Below the pieces are notes generated by a model. It ran no database searches. It had not been told where the DNA came from and saw only the letters and a list, made by a program, of their open reading frames with translations. Shown piece after piece: positions 25,102 through 34,447 of a DNA stretch of 48,139 bases. A program made the translations under genes and the position numbers. Within the stretch, counting starts at the first letter, position 1, and every line of letters starts with the position of its first letter. Origin of the DNA: Pseudomonadota bacterium (GTDB lineage: Bacteria; Pseudomonadota; Gammaproteobacteria; JAIEPX01); NCBI GenBank assembly GCA_029777855.1, contig JAKORL010000050.1, positions 1 to 48,139 on the forward strand, given 5' to 3'.

Positions 25102-26772
25102 ATGTCGCAATACATTTATACTATGCAAAGGTTAGGCAAAATTGTTCCGCCAAACCGCTATATTTTGAAGGATATTTCGCTAAGTTTTATCCCGGGGGCC
25201 AAAATCGGTGTGCTAGGTTTAAACGGATCGGGTAAGTCGACATTGTTGCGCATTATGGCAGGTGTCGATAAAGAGTTCGCCGGTGAAGCCCGTGCTCAAC
25301 CGAATATCAAAATCGGCTATTTGCCTCAAGAACCCCTGCTTGACCCTCAAAAAGACGTTCGAGGCAATGTGGAAGAAGGCATCGCCGAAATCAAATCCCT
25401 GGTCGATCAGTATGAAGCTATCAGCATGAAATTTGCTGAGCCGATGAGCGACGACGAGATGAACAAACTCATCGAAGAGCAAGGTGAATTACAAAGCAAA
25501 ATTGAAGCACTCAATGCGTGGGATATTAATTATAAATTAGAACGCGCTGCTGATGCATTACGTTTGCCTGCTTGGGATGCGGATGTAACAAAATTATCCG
25601 GTGGTGAAAAACGACGCGTGGCATTGTGTCGTTTATTATTATCTGAACCCGATATGTTGTTACTGGATGAACCCACCAACCACTTAGACGCAGAAAGTGT
25701 GGCGTGGTTAGAACATTATTTACAAGCATTTCCTGGTACAGTCGTTGCCATCACTCACGATCGATACTTTTTAGACAATGCGGCCCAATGGATTTTAGAA
25801 CTTGATCGCGGTGAAGGAATTCCTTATGAAGGTAATTACACCAGTTGGCTAGATCAAAAAGAACAACGTCTCATTATGGAAGGAAAACAACAAGCCGCAC
25901 ACGAACGTGCAATTAAAGCGGAATTAGAATGGGTTCGACAAAATGCAAAAGGTCGTCACGCAAAAAGTAAAGCACGATTGCAACGATTCGAAGAATTATC
26001 CTCTAAAGAATTTCAGACACGTTGTGAAACAAATGAAATTTATATTCCACCTGGACCTCGATTAGGCGATCTCGTGATCGAAGGCGATGGTCTGAACAAA
26101 AGTTTTGATGGACGCGTTTTATTCGAAAATCTTAACTTTCGTTTACCACCCGGCGGAATATTAGGTGTGATCGGTCCTAACGGGGCAGGTAAATCCACAT
26201 TATTACGTATGATCACAGGAAAAGAAGAACCTGATGAAGGCACTTTACGTATTGGTGATACAGTACAACTCGCTTATGTGGATCAAATGCGTGATCATCT
26301 CGATGACAATAAAACCGTGTGGGAAGAAATTTCAAATGGCCAAGATATTATTCAAGTTGGCAAAGTTGAAATGCCTTCACGCGCCTATGTAGGTCGATTT
26401 AATTTCAAAGGAACAGATCAACAAAAAAGAGTGGGTGAATTATCGGGTGGTGAACGCAATCGAGTGCATCTTGCAAAATTATTACGCAGTGGTGGCAATG
26501 TTTTATTATTGGATGAACCAAGTAATGATTTAGATGTGGAAACGTTGCGCGCACTCGAAGAAGCGTTATTAGCATTTCCTGGCTCTGCGATTGTTATTTC
26601 TCACGATCGGTGGTTTTTGGACAGAATTGCAACACACATTTTAGCGTTTGAAGGCGATAGTGAAACGGTATTCATCGAAGGTAATTATCAAGATTACCAC
26701 GAAGATTTACGACGTCGTAAAGGTGATGCTGCTGAAACACCGCGACGAATTAAATACAAGAAACTAGCCTAA
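25102..26772 (+). CDS. ettA: Energy-dependent translational throttle protein EttA (ABC-F ATPase)
   Basis: This 556-residue ABC-F protein has two nucleotide-binding domains and no membrane segments; E. coli EttA has 555. Walker A motifs are GLNGSGKST (39-47) and GPNGAGKST in the second half. LSGGE signatures and DEPTNHLD / DEPSNDLD Walker B blocks are both complete. The start MSQYIYTMQRLGKIVPPNRYILKDIS is characteristic. EttA binds the ribosomal E site and gates the first elongation step according to ATP/ADP ratio. It stands alone, divergent from PARG. Confidence 0.96.
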   Translation: MSQYIYTMQRLGKIVPPNRYILKDISLSFIPGAKIGVLGLNGSGKSTLLRIMAGVDKEFAGEARAQPNIKIGYLPQEPLLDPQKDVRGNVEEGIAEIKSLVDQYEAISMKFAEPMSDDEMNKLIEEQGELQSKIEALNAWDINYKLERAADALRLPAWDADVTKLSGGEKRRVALCRLLLSEPDMLLLDEPTNHLDAESVAWLEHYLQAFPGTVVAITHDRYFLDNAAQWILELDRGEGIPYEGNYTSWLDQKEQRLIMEGKQQAAHERAIKAELEWVRQNAKGRHAKSKARLQRFEELSSKEFQTRCETNEIYIPPGPRLGDLVIEGDGLNKSFDGRVLFENLNFRLPPGGILGVIGPNGAGKSTLLRMITGKEEPDEGTLRIGDTVQLAYVDQMRDHLDDNKTVWEEISNGQDIIQVGKVEMPSRAYVGRFNFKGTDQQKRVGELSGGERNRVHLAKLLRSGGNVLLLDEPSNDLDVETLRALEEALLAFPGSAIVISHDRWFLDRIATHILAFEGDSETVFIEGNYQDYHEDLRRRKGDAAETPRRIKYKKLA

Positions 26773-26822
26773 CTAAACCTACTATTGCTTGAACCTGTAA
26801 AACGTTCAGATTTTATACCAGG

Positions 26823-26900
26823 TCGCGTGAAAAAAATAGTTTTAAACCGGAGTTTACATAGTCAGGTAAATGAGGATTTAAAACTATTTTTTTCACGCGA
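26823..26900. repeat. 78-base palindrome with 24-base perfect arms between converging genes
   Basis: The arms at 26823-26846 and 26877-26900 are perfect reverse complements (outer bases TCGCGTGAAAAAAATAG), enclosing a 30-base loop that itself contains TTTAC/GTAAA. Long A and T runs sit in the arms, so it could terminate ettA and the lipoprotein gene from both sides. The size and perfect symmetry also suit a small mobile palindrome. I saw no second copy in the window. Confidence 0.75.
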
Positions 26901-26940
26901 GATGGACAAAATATGAACGTATGTCTCTAGAAGCACGTGG

Positions 26941-27354
26941 TCAAAAATTTACTTCTTCGGGGATATTTGAGTAACGGTGAGATTTCTCCTGCATCACAGC
27001 CGGCTGCTCATATCCCCATCTTCTCCATGCGGCTGGATTATGAGTCACAGTACGAGGAGGTGTCATTTCGCCTCTGGGATTATTTTTATCTACGCGTGGA
27101 GTAAAAGGAATTTTTCCGGAGTTTACAAGTCGATCATGTCTTGATTTTGCACTTTCAGGCTTAGGGCCACGCACTTGAATTAATTCATAACCCACTACAC
27201 TCATTTTAGACTTATCAAATTTATTAGCGGGTGTTTTGAATCGGTTAGGGCCTGCTGGCCAATTCATAACCGTATCGTCTTGATGGACACAACCCACTAA
27301 AAATAATACGGTGAAAAGAGCAGCAGTTAAATGCATTGAGTGAAATCGTTTCAT
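26941..27354 (-). CDS. Small predicted lipoprotein, unrecognised
   Basis: This 137-residue protein has a basic start and a hydrophobic helix ending in the lipobox LVGC (Cys22), so it should be lipid-anchored. The mature part is polar, rich in Pro, Arg and Asn (PAGPNRFKTPANKFDKSKM, RVDKNNPRGEMTPPRTVTH), without a domain I know. The repeated RWGYEQP-type short motifs do not identify it. It ends 41 bases from the palindrome shared with ettA. Confidence 0.75.
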   Translation of the reverse strand: MKRFHSMHLTAALFTVLFLVGCVHQDDTVMNWPAGPNRFKTPANKFDKSKMSVVGYELIQVRGPKPESAKSRHDRLVNSGKIPFTPRVDKNNPRGEMTPPRTVTHNPAAWRRWGYEQPAVMQEKSHRYSNIPEEVNF

Positions 27355-27412
27355 ACTATCAGTTCCTTTGATATGAATAAGCTCCTGTGGTAATTCTCGC
27401 CGTAAAAGGTGA

Positions 27413-27543
27413 TGGGGTCAAGTCTTAATATCTGCTACAGTAAAATATATGAAAGGGAGCATTTCCCAGTTTTAAAAATAACCGCCATAAACATAGAGGG
27501 TATTTAGTAGCCCCCCCCAAAAAATCCTAAACCGGGAAATGCT
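27413..27543. repeat. REP-like fragment, inverted repeat and 8-base C tract upstream of the DUF2807 gene
   Basis: GGGGTCAAGTCTTAATATCT at 27416-27435 resembles the core of the palindromic elements at 4287 and 34641. AGCATTTCCCAGTTT (27459-27473) and AAACCGGGAAATGCT (27529-27543) form a 15-base inverted repeat with one mismatch. Between them lies CCCCCCCC (27511-27518), unusual in AT-rich DNA and 110 bases before the next start. The motif also occurs once at 14759-14774. Confidence 0.5.
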
Positions 27544-27627
27544 GCGAGACAATGACATTGCTTTTATAGACCATCGTGCTAACATAAGTACCTGATACCC
27601 TTAACTTCACACAATAGGATTGTGATT

Positions 27628-28767
27628 ATGCAATGGATGCAGTTTAAACGCCCTCTTTCGGCGTTAGTTTTGGCCTCTACCTTGTGTTTACCCCTCTCAT
27701 CATTCAATTGTTATGCTGCTGTTCAAGAGCAATCAGGAGCAAAGCCTGAAAAGCTCCTGCAACTACCGCCCATAACAATTTCAGACCGCATGAAGGCTAA
27801 AAGCAATGAGGCGAAGCCTACTCAAGTAGCCTCTACACAATCCCTGACTCAACCAAAACAAAACACTTTTCCCGTTCATAAACAAATGGCCACCGATACC
27901 CACTCCATCATGCCTTATAAAAAGTGGCAGCAGAATCACTGTTTCAAAGATCCTCTGCCAGGTGCTCCTCAACCCTCAGTTCGCGATATTGAGCCTCCAA
28001 CCCCCCTTGCTCACATACCGTCTTCATCGGTGCTTGCACAGCAACAATTAGCCCCTGGCTATACTGTCATGCACGATTTCTGGTTAAGACCCTTTAAAAG
28101 GATCGTTGCAGACAGCGACATTAGTATTACTTTGCGCAATTCCAATAAACCTCAAGTGGCCGTGATGAACCGTGAACATCCAGGACGTGACTTGGTGATT
28201 ACGATGGTAAAAAATGGCACTCTTTATTTAAAAGATGCAGCAGCACCTTCTGATGCAAGAATTCGTAATAAACCTCTGCAGGTGTTGGTTGATGCGAATG
28301 GTATTGATATGATCGTTCTCTATAAAAAAAGCTCTCTCTATGCACCCAATTACCGTGCGCATAATTTAAGAGTACTTTCTTTCAGCGCTGGAAATGTCAT
28401 TTTACACGGCCCTCTTCAATCTAATCATATTGAACAACATGGAACAGGCATGATCAGCATGGACTCTATTAAGGCCAAACAACTCAATATCATGACAAAT
28501 GGACCTGGTTTAATCCGTGTTGCTGGTTCTGTTGATACCTTGACCGTTCGTGCGTTAGGAAATGGTAAAGTCGATGCAAAATATTTGCGTACTAAAGATG
28601 CAACCATTCAGACCAATGGAATTTCTGAAGTAGCCGTATTGACCGATAATTCACTGAATGCTTTTGCCAGCGGCAGTAGTTATATTTATTATTATAAAAC
28701 TCCGGCATTCGTTGTTCCACGAACAGTGGGCAGCGGAAATATTTTGCAAATGCAGTATTGGGATTAA
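27628..28767 (+). CDS. Secreted protein with a C-terminal DUF2807 (head GIN) domain
   Basis: About 379 residues with a signal peptide (MQWMQFKRPLSALVLASTLC, cleavage near YAAVQE). A disordered Pro/Gln-rich region runs to about residue 145, and a C-terminal beta-helix-like domain of short repeated strands follows (ISITLRNSNKPQVAVM, LRVLSFSAGNVILHGPL, LTVRALGNGKVDAKYL). That is the DUF2807 pattern, seen in putative auto-transporter adhesin heads. I chose the ATG at 27628, because AGGA lies 8 bases upstream, over a GTG at 27622. It overlaps the end of prs by 4 bases, tail to tail. Confidence 0.75.
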   Translation: MQWMQFKRPLSALVLASTLCLPLSSFNCYAAVQEQSGAKPEKLLQLPPITISDRMKAKSNEAKPTQVASTQSLTQPKQNTFPVHKQMATDTHSIMPYKKWQQNHCFKDPLPGAPQPSVRDIEPPTPLAHIPSSSVLAQQQLAPGYTVMHDFWLRPFKRIVADSDISITLRNSNKPQVAVMNREHPGRDLVITMVKNGTLYLKDAAAPSDARIRNKPLQVLVDANGIDMIVLYKKSSLYAPNYRAHNLRVLSFSAGNVILHGPLQSNHIEQHGTGMISMDSIKAKQLNIMTNGPGLIRVAGSVDTLTVRALGNGKVDAKYLRTKDATIQTNGISEVAVLTDNSLNAFASGSSYIYYYKTPAFVVPRTVGSGNILQMQYWD

Positions 28768-29642
28768 AGCTGCTGCAATAATTCCACAAATAATGGAACA
28801 AGATCGATCGCATTAGTTGAATGCGGAATTGTGTTACAAGTAACAATCGATTCCGCACCGGCTTCTAATAAATTTTCTTTTGCGCCCTCAGCAAAAACAG
28901 CATGAATTCCTACACAGACTGGTTTTTTCATCCCTGAAGCTTGCAAAGCTTTGATACCTTGCACCATCGTACTACCTGAAGAAATAATATCATCAATTAA
29001 CACCGGTGTATGATCTCGATATTCCGACATTAAAGGTGCGCTAATAGACACTGTATTATCACCATAACGTTTCTTTTTAAAAACGAGAAAAGGCAATTTT
29101 GCTTCATGCGCAATTACTTTGATCCATTGTTCACTTTCTTCGTCAGGCCCGATAATCACTGGTTTTTCTACATTGCGCCAAACCCAATTCGCAATGACCG
29201 GTGCTGCATGAATGACATGATTTTGAATAGGATAAAGAGCATCTAATTTTCGAACTCTATGTAAATGTGGATCAACCGTAATTAAGGCATCATAATAATG
29301 GCTTATAAAATGTGCAAAATATTTTGATGTTAAACCCTCACCCGGCTTTGTCACTTCATCTAACCTCATATAAGACAAATACGGAGCAATTAAGGTAATT
29401 TTCTTAGCACCAACGGATCGAAGCGCGTCAGCCACAAAAATAAGTTTGATGATCTTTTCGTTAGGATGATGTAAATTAGTCAAAAAATAAACGTCTGAGC
29501 TTGTCATAGCCGATAAAACTCTGATAGAAATTTCCTTGTCAGGAAAAGTATGCCATTCAAGAGTTCCTTGCTGCCAACCTAATTCACGAGCCAAATCATA
29601 TGCAAATGATTCATCTTCCGGCAAATTAAATAATAATGTCAT
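28764..29642 (-). CDS. prs: Ribose-phosphate pyrophosphokinase (PRPP synthase), short archaeal-like form
   Basis: This 292-residue protein is a PRPP synthase, shorter than the usual 315. It has FPDKEISIRV in place of the common FxDGExxV, SYMRLDEVTKPGEGLTSKYF, DPHLHRVRKLD, and the PRPP loop VLIDDIISSGSTM. The sequence resembles the archaeal-type class more than the housekeeping Prs. It makes PRPP from ribose 5-phosphate and ATP. It lies 1 base downstream of the phosphorylase gene, so the two form a unit. A separate housekeeping prs is likely elsewhere. Confidence 0.88.
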   Translation of the reverse strand: MTLLFNLPEDESFAYDLARELGWQQGTLEWHTFPDKEISIRVLSAMTSSDVYFLTNLHHPNEKIIKLIFVADALRSVGAKKITLIAPYLSYMRLDEVTKPGEGLTSKYFAHFISHYYDALITVDPHLHRVRKLDALYPIQNHVIHAAPVIANWVWRNVEKPVIIGPDEESEQWIKVIAHEAKLPFLVFKKKRYGDNTVSISAPLMSEYRDHTPVLIDDIISSGSTMVQGIKALQASGMKKPVCVGIHAVFAEGAKENLLEAGAESIVTCNTIPHSTNAIDLVPLFVELLQQL

Positions 29643-29643
29643 T

Positions 29644-31149
29644 TTATTGATCCTCTATTTGAATGACAGGTGCTTCTTCACACATTAATGTTAATGCATA
29701 CTCCATTTCACCTTCTGACTCAGCATGAATGGTAAAAAGGGGCTGATTTTTTTTAACATGATCCCCAATTACAGTTGATAAATAAACACCTGCCGTTTTT
29801 GCCTGAGGCGCTCCAGCAGTACGTGCAATTCGGGCAATCACACGATTATCGATCGCTTTTACTTTACCCGATTTATCAGCACTTACAACATGTTGATGTG
29901 GTGCCGAACCAATCTCTCGCATCCCGCCTTGTGCACTACAAATAGCCTGAAATTTTTTCCAGGCTTTTCCCGAATCTAATATTTCCTTAGCGATGGAAAA
30001 TCCTTTACCTCGTTCAACAGTCGGTGAAAACTCAATGATACCTGCCGCTAATTGCAATGCTCTTTCTCGTAAATCCGTCGGTGCCTCTTTATTATTTTGC
30101 AAAACAGCAATAACATCTTTAGCTTCTAATGCTGGACCAATTCCTCGTCCCACAGGTTGGGAGCCATCGGTAATTAATGTATGAACGTGAATCCCTAATT
30201 CCGCACCGATTTGAATTAAATAATGCTCAAGAATACGCGCCATCTCTAAACTGCGTACTTTAGCCGTTTCACCTACAGGTAAATCGATTAAAACATGTGT
30301 AGAACCGGCAGCAATTTTTTTTGATAAGACCGAAGCAATTAATTGACCTTCACTATCTAGATCCAATGCACGCTCTACTCGAATTAATTGATCATCGGCA
30401 GGACTTAAAGAAACACTGCCACCCCACGCTATACAGCCCCCTTCTTTTTCAACGACGTGACGCATTTGATCCAATGTCAATGCCACTGGCGCGAGTACTT
30501 CCATCGTATCAGCAGTTCCTGCAGGCGAAGTAATTGCTCGAGAAGAGGTTTTAGGAATCATTAATCCAAAACTTGCAACAATAGGTACAACGATGAGTGA
30601 TGTTCTATTTCCAGGCAATCCACCCACACAATGTTTATCAACAATTAATGGGGCATCCCAATGCAATCTATCACCGTGTTTAATCATAGAAGAGGTTAAC
30701 GCCAGAATTTCATCACGGTCTAAACGTCCGCCTGCACTCGCTGCTAAAAATGCGGCGATATGAATATCGGAATATCGTCTTTCTACCACATCGGCAATAA
30801 TATCATCGATGGCTTTAGGCTCGAGTTGATGACCATAAATTTTTCGGCGCACTTCACTGAGTGAGTTCAAGGGCCTAGGATGAGAAAAATACGCTTCATC
30901 CCCTTCGCTTGCATTTAACAATTCCCATGCAGATTCCGAAAGCCCAACCTCGCCGATTTGTAAAATATCTGATGTCACAATGTTTAAAGTTGCTATAATC
31001 GACGTATTGTGAACCGTTAAGCGTATACGTGTTTGTGATTCAAAACCTTCGGATTGACATACCAAGCAATCACGTCGCATATAGACTACTGTTTCCTGAT
31101 AGGTATCGATACCTAACCGTCGTATCTTCAATGAAAGCTTCTTAGACAC
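29644..31149 (-). CDS. Thymidine/AMP phosphorylase, type 2 (archaeal-like) family
   Basis: This 501-residue protein has an N-terminal domain of about 90 residues and the nucleoside-phosphorylase core. KHCVGGLPGNRTSLIVVPIV, KTSSRAITSPAGTADTMEVL and GCIAWGGSVSLSPADD match the type 2 subfamily annotated as putative thymidine phosphorylase. Archaeal relatives are AMP phosphorylases, producing ribose 1,5-bisphosphate. So the substrate could be a nucleoside or a nucleoside 5'-phosphate; I cannot decide. It starts with GTG, with AAGGA upstream, and is followed by prs. Confidence 0.88.
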   Translation of the reverse strand: MSKKLSLKIRRLGIDTYQETVVYMRRDCLVCQSEGFESQTRIRLTVHNTSIIATLNIVTSDILQIGEVGLSESAWELLNASEGDEAYFSHPRPLNSLSEVRRKIYGHQLEPKAIDDIIADVVERRYSDIHIAAFLAASAGGRLDRDEILALTSSMIKHGDRLHWDAPLIVDKHCVGGLPGNRTSLIVVPIVASFGLMIPKTSSRAITSPAGTADTMEVLAPVALTLDQMRHVVEKEGGCIAWGGSVSLSPADDQLIRVERALDLDSEGQLIASVLSKKIAAGSTHVLIDLPVGETAKVRSLEMARILEHYLIQIGAELGIHVHTLITDGSQPVGRGIGPALEAKDVIAVLQNNKEAPTDLRERALQLAAGIIEFSPTVERGKGFSIAKEILDSGKAWKKFQAICSAQGGMREIGSAPHQHVVSADKSGKVKAIDNRVIARIARTAGAPQAKTAGVYLSTVIGDHVKKNQPLFTIHAESEGEMEYALTLMCEEAPVIQIEDQ

Positions 31150-31274
31150 TCGAAATCATCCTTGCTATTTATAGTATAATTATGGCACAAAATCACACAT
31201 CTGTATAATCTATTCATAGGCATAAAACTAATATACACTCTATTTCTATTCAAAAATCACTCATGAGGTAAGCG

Positions 31275-31655
31275 ATGAAAACTGCGATTTACACATCTGA
31301 TGCACCACCGGCGATTGGAACCTATTCACAAGCTATAAAAACCGGAAATTTGGTATTTATGTCAGGACAAATACCACTGACAACGAATGGTGAACTACTT
31401 CAAACTGATGATATCAAATTGCAAATACGTCAAATATTTTTGAACTTAGAGGCTGTAGCGAAAGCAGCGGGTGGTCGCCTTGATCAAATAGTGAAACTCA
31501 CCGTCTTTCTCACTGATCTTGGAAACTTCAGCTCAGTGAACGAAGTGATGTCAGAATTTTTTCTCGAACCCTTTCCTGCAAGAGCGGCTGTTGAAGTTGC
31601 CGGACTTCCTAAAGGTGTTCCGGTTGAAATTGACGCCATTCTTTCTTTAGCTTAA
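31275..31655 (+). CDS. ridA: RidA family reactive intermediate/imine deaminase
   Basis: This 126-residue protein has the RidA core (MKTAIYTSDAPPAIGTYSQA, VFMSGQIPLTTNGEL, FPARAAVEVAGLPKGVPVEIDA), including the conserved Arg in PARAAVEV. RidA hydrolyses the enamine/imine products of PLP-dependent enzymes, protecting the cell. It stands 3 bases before recG, a common pairing in Legionella and Coxiella (often after spoT). The GAGGTAAGCG before the ATG is a good ribosome site. Confidence 0.95.
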   Translation: MKTAIYTSDAPPAIGTYSQAIKTGNLVFMSGQIPLTTNGELLQTDDIKLQIRQIFLNLEAVAKAAGGRLDQIVKLTVFLTDLGNFSSVNEVMSEFFLEPFPARAAVEVAGLPKGVPVEIDAILSLA

Positions 31656-31658
31656 ATA

Positions 31659-33755
31659 ATGAATAAGGCGGCTCTAACTCTACAGTCTCCTTGTACGGAA
31701 TTAAAAGGTGTAGGAGATCGCGTTGCTGAACGACTAGCCAATCTTGGAATACAAACACTCCAAGATTTATTATTTCATTTACCCTTACGCTATGAAGATC
31801 GGACTCATATCATCCCTATTGCACGCCTAAAAATAGGTCAGTCATCTTTATTCGAAGGACACGTCACTAAAGTTCAAATGCGATATGGCGGTAAGCGGTC
31901 TGTGATTGTGAATTTAGAAGATGATACCGGCTCAGTCGAGTTACGTTTTTATCATTTTTCTACACCACAACTTAAACAATTACAAATTCCAAATGTTCGT
32001 TTGAGGTGTTTCGGCGAATTACGTTGGCTGGGCAATCAACGTGGTATTGTACATCCTGAATATCAAATTATTTCTTCTTACGCACCCTTTGAAAGCAGTG
32101 ATCATTTAACGGCCGTATACCCAACAACTGAAGGATTATCACAAAATGTACTGCGGAAACTTGTGAAACAAGCTTATGATCTTTTAAATCCATTAGAAAA
32201 TGCTCTACACGATTACTTATCTACAACGGAATTAAAAAATTGGGAATATCCATCATTAAATGAAGCGCTGAAAGCATTGCATTTCCCATCTAGTCAGCTT
32301 GATCTCTCTGTGATCATGGCATCGAATTACCCACCTCGACGACGATTAGTTTTAGAAGAGCTTCTTGCACATCAATTGAGTTTACAACAAATTAAATATT
32401 TAATACAACATGAAGCAGCCCATTCACTCCCTAAAGAAAATGCTCTTACAGAAAATTTTATTTCAAAAATACCTTTCAAATTAACATCAGCACAACAACG
32501 TGTGATTTCAGAAGTCTCCAATGATTTAGCTAAACCAACCCCGATGCTTCGATTAATACAAGGTGATGTCGGCTCAGGGAAAACGGTCGTTGCCGCAATG
32601 GCCTTATTACAGGCCGTAGCCGCAGGTTATCAAGCTGCATTAATGGCACCGACTGAATTACTTGCAGAACAACATTACAAGAATTTTTCTCATTGGTTAA
32701 ATCCTCTAGGTATTAAAATCGCTTGGCATTCTGGATCTAGAAAATCTTCAGAAAAACAAGAAACATTAATTAATATTGCCGACGGCAGCGCTCAAATTAT
32801 TGTAGGTACCCATGCGCTTTTTCAAAAAGACGTTCATTTTTCCTCACTCGCTTTAATTGTCGTCGATGAACAACATCGTTTTGGCGTTCACCAACGTTTA
32901 GCACTCCGTAATAAAGGCAGTTTTGGACAATATTCTCCTCACCAACTGGTGATGACAGCCACACCCATTCCTCGAACCCTTGCCATGACAGCCTATGCTG
33001 ATCTGGATTATTCTGTTATTGATGAACTTCCACCAGGGCGAACGCCAGTAAAAACGGTTAATATTCCAAACACAAGACGTGAAGAAGTCGTTGAAAGAAT
33101 TCGAGCGAATTGCTCCGAAGGTAAACAAGCTTACTGGGTTTGCACACTGATAGAAGAATCCGATGTGCTCCAATGTCAAGCCGCAGAAGATGTTTGTGCA
33201 CAATTACGATCCGCTCTACCCGAATTAAAAATTGGATTAGTGCATGGACGTTTAAAACAAAATGAAAAAGAAGAGGTCATGCACGCATTTAAAACGGGCG
33301 AATATGCATTACTCGTTGCGACTACAGTAATAGAAGTGGGCGTCGACGTACCTAATGCAAGTCTTATGATCATCGAAAACCCAGAACGCCTTGGCCTTGC
33401 ACAATTGCATCAATTACGTGGACGCGTCGGCAGAGGCCAGGCTGTTAGTTATTGTGTTTTGTTATATCAACACCCGCTATCGGAACATGCACAACAACGA
33501 TTAACAATAATGCGAGAAACCAACGATGGTTTTTTAGTGGCTCAAAAAGATTTAGAGCTGCGCGGCCCAGGAGAAGTACTTGGTACACGACAAACGGGAC
33601 TTTTACAATTTAAAATAGCTGATCTCATCCGAGATTCTGACCTACTTCCCCAAGTCCGTGAACTAGCCAGTAAAATATTATTGGAAACTCCACAAATAAT
33701 AGAGCCCTTAATTAAACGCTGGATAAATACTCAGCAGAATTATTTAAATGTTTAG
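31659..33755 (+). CDS. recG: ATP-dependent DNA helicase RecG
   Basis: This 698-residue helicase has an N-terminal wedge domain (ELKGVGDRVAERLANLGIQT, VEGHVTKVQ-type OB fold). The SF2 motifs follow: GDVGSGKTVVAAMALLQ (motif I), VVDEQHRFGVHQR (motif II, DEQH), TATPIPRTLAMTAY (motif III), and QLRGRVGRGQAVSYC (motif VI). RecG remodels stalled replication forks and R-loops. Length is usual. It ends convergently with, and overlaps by 4 bases, the kinase-like gene. Confidence 0.97.
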   Translation: MNKAALTLQSPCTELKGVGDRVAERLANLGIQTLQDLLFHLPLRYEDRTHIIPIARLKIGQSSLFEGHVTKVQMRYGGKRSVIVNLEDDTGSVELRFYHFSTPQLKQLQIPNVRLRCFGELRWLGNQRGIVHPEYQIISSYAPFESSDHLTAVYPTTEGLSQNVLRKLVKQAYDLLNPLENALHDYLSTTELKNWEYPSLNEALKALHFPSSQLDLSVIMASNYPPRRRLVLEELLAHQLSLQQIKYLIQHEAAHSLPKENALTENFISKIPFKLTSAQQRVISEVSNDLAKPTPMLRLIQGDVGSGKTVVAAMALLQAVAAGYQAALMAPTELLAEQHYKNFSHWLNPLGIKIAWHSGSRKSSEKQETLINIADGSAQIIVGTHALFQKDVHFSSLALIVVDEQHRFGVHQRLALRNKGSFGQYSPHQLVMTATPIPRTLAMTAYADLDYSVIDELPPGRTPVKTVNIPNTRREEVVERIRANCSEGKQAYWVCTLIEESDVLQCQAAEDVCAQLRSALPELKIGLVHGRLKQNEKEEVMHAFKTGEYALLVATTVIEVGVDVPNASLMIIENPERLGLAQLHQLRGRVGRGQAVSYCVLLYQHPLSEHAQQRLTIMRETNDGFLVAQKDLELRGPGEVLGTRQTGLLQFKIADLIRDSDLLPQVRELASKILLETPQIIEPLIKRWINTQQNYLNV

Positions 33756-34447
33756 ACTGAATAGGCTGTTTGTAGCGCAGGGGTCGGGTCCCCATGTGGA
33801 ATCCGCGTGCTTAAATAATGGGTGATTTTTTGACGCAAACGATCAGATAGACAGGCTAAATCATAATACTGGTTGAGGAAATTCTCCACACCGAATTGAT
33901 GATAAAATGGAATATCTTCTTTTTTATTGAATAAATGCACCAAATTCCGAGCCCTTAAAGATTTGGTTAACGATCGTCTTTTAATTTGAATAGACTCTAA
34001 ATCCAGCAAAGTAAATGTATTATCTTTAACTACAATATTATCCAAATGGATATCTTGGAAATAAATTCCTAATTTATGTAACTGGGCGACATACTCAACG
34101 AATCGGGGAAAAAAAGAAAGATCGTTATCACGAGCCATATCATACAACGTTCGACCATCAACATAATCATAAATCAAAATATCACAATTCAATGTTGGAT
34201 AATAAAACACCGATCGAATATCCGGGACTAAAATATTTCTTGAGCGTAGATACTGTGCATTATTGATAAATCGAGTAGCATACGGCCAAATTGTCGAAGA
34301 AGACAATAATTTACGTTTGTAAATATGCTTGATAATTTTTCCATCTCTGCTCAAAAGCAATCGAATTTTTGTGCGCGTGCGTTTAACCAGACTCGCACCT
34401 TCCGTGAGTTTTAAATAATCTTGGTCCTGTAGAATTGGATATCCCAT
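33752..34447 (-). CDS. Small LPS-kinase-like protein, paralogue of the gene at 8368
   Basis: This 231-residue kinase-fold protein has IIKHIYKRK (Lys40), FQDIHLDNIVV (Asp132, Asp136, Asn137) and LLDLES (Asp149), each at the same residue number as in the protein at 8368. The first 160 residues are about 47% identical to it without a gap. The tails have diverged. It probably arose by duplication and dispersal rather than as a tandem copy. Envelope-sugar phosphorylation is the likely role. It overlaps the end of recG by 4 bases. Confidence 0.78.
   Translation of the reverse strand: MGYPILQDQDYLKLTEGASLVKRTRTKIRLLLSRDGKIIKHIYKRKLLSSSTIWPYATRFINNAQYLRSRNILVPDIRSVFYYPTLNCDILIYDYVDGRTLYDMARDNDLSFFPRFVEYVAQLHKLGIYFQDIHLDNIVVKDNTFTLLDLESIQIKRRSLTKSLRARNLVHLFNKKEDIPFYHQFGVENFLNQYYDLACLSDRLRQKITHYLSTRIPHGDPTPALQTAYSV

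Noticed and set aside
27622..27630. GTG start for the DUF2807 gene
   Set aside because: The AGGA site is too close to it; the ATG 6 bases later has the proper spacing.
32898..33203. 101-residue frame antisense to recG
   Set aside because: It is a Cys/Phe-rich shadow of a conserved helicase, with no start signal.
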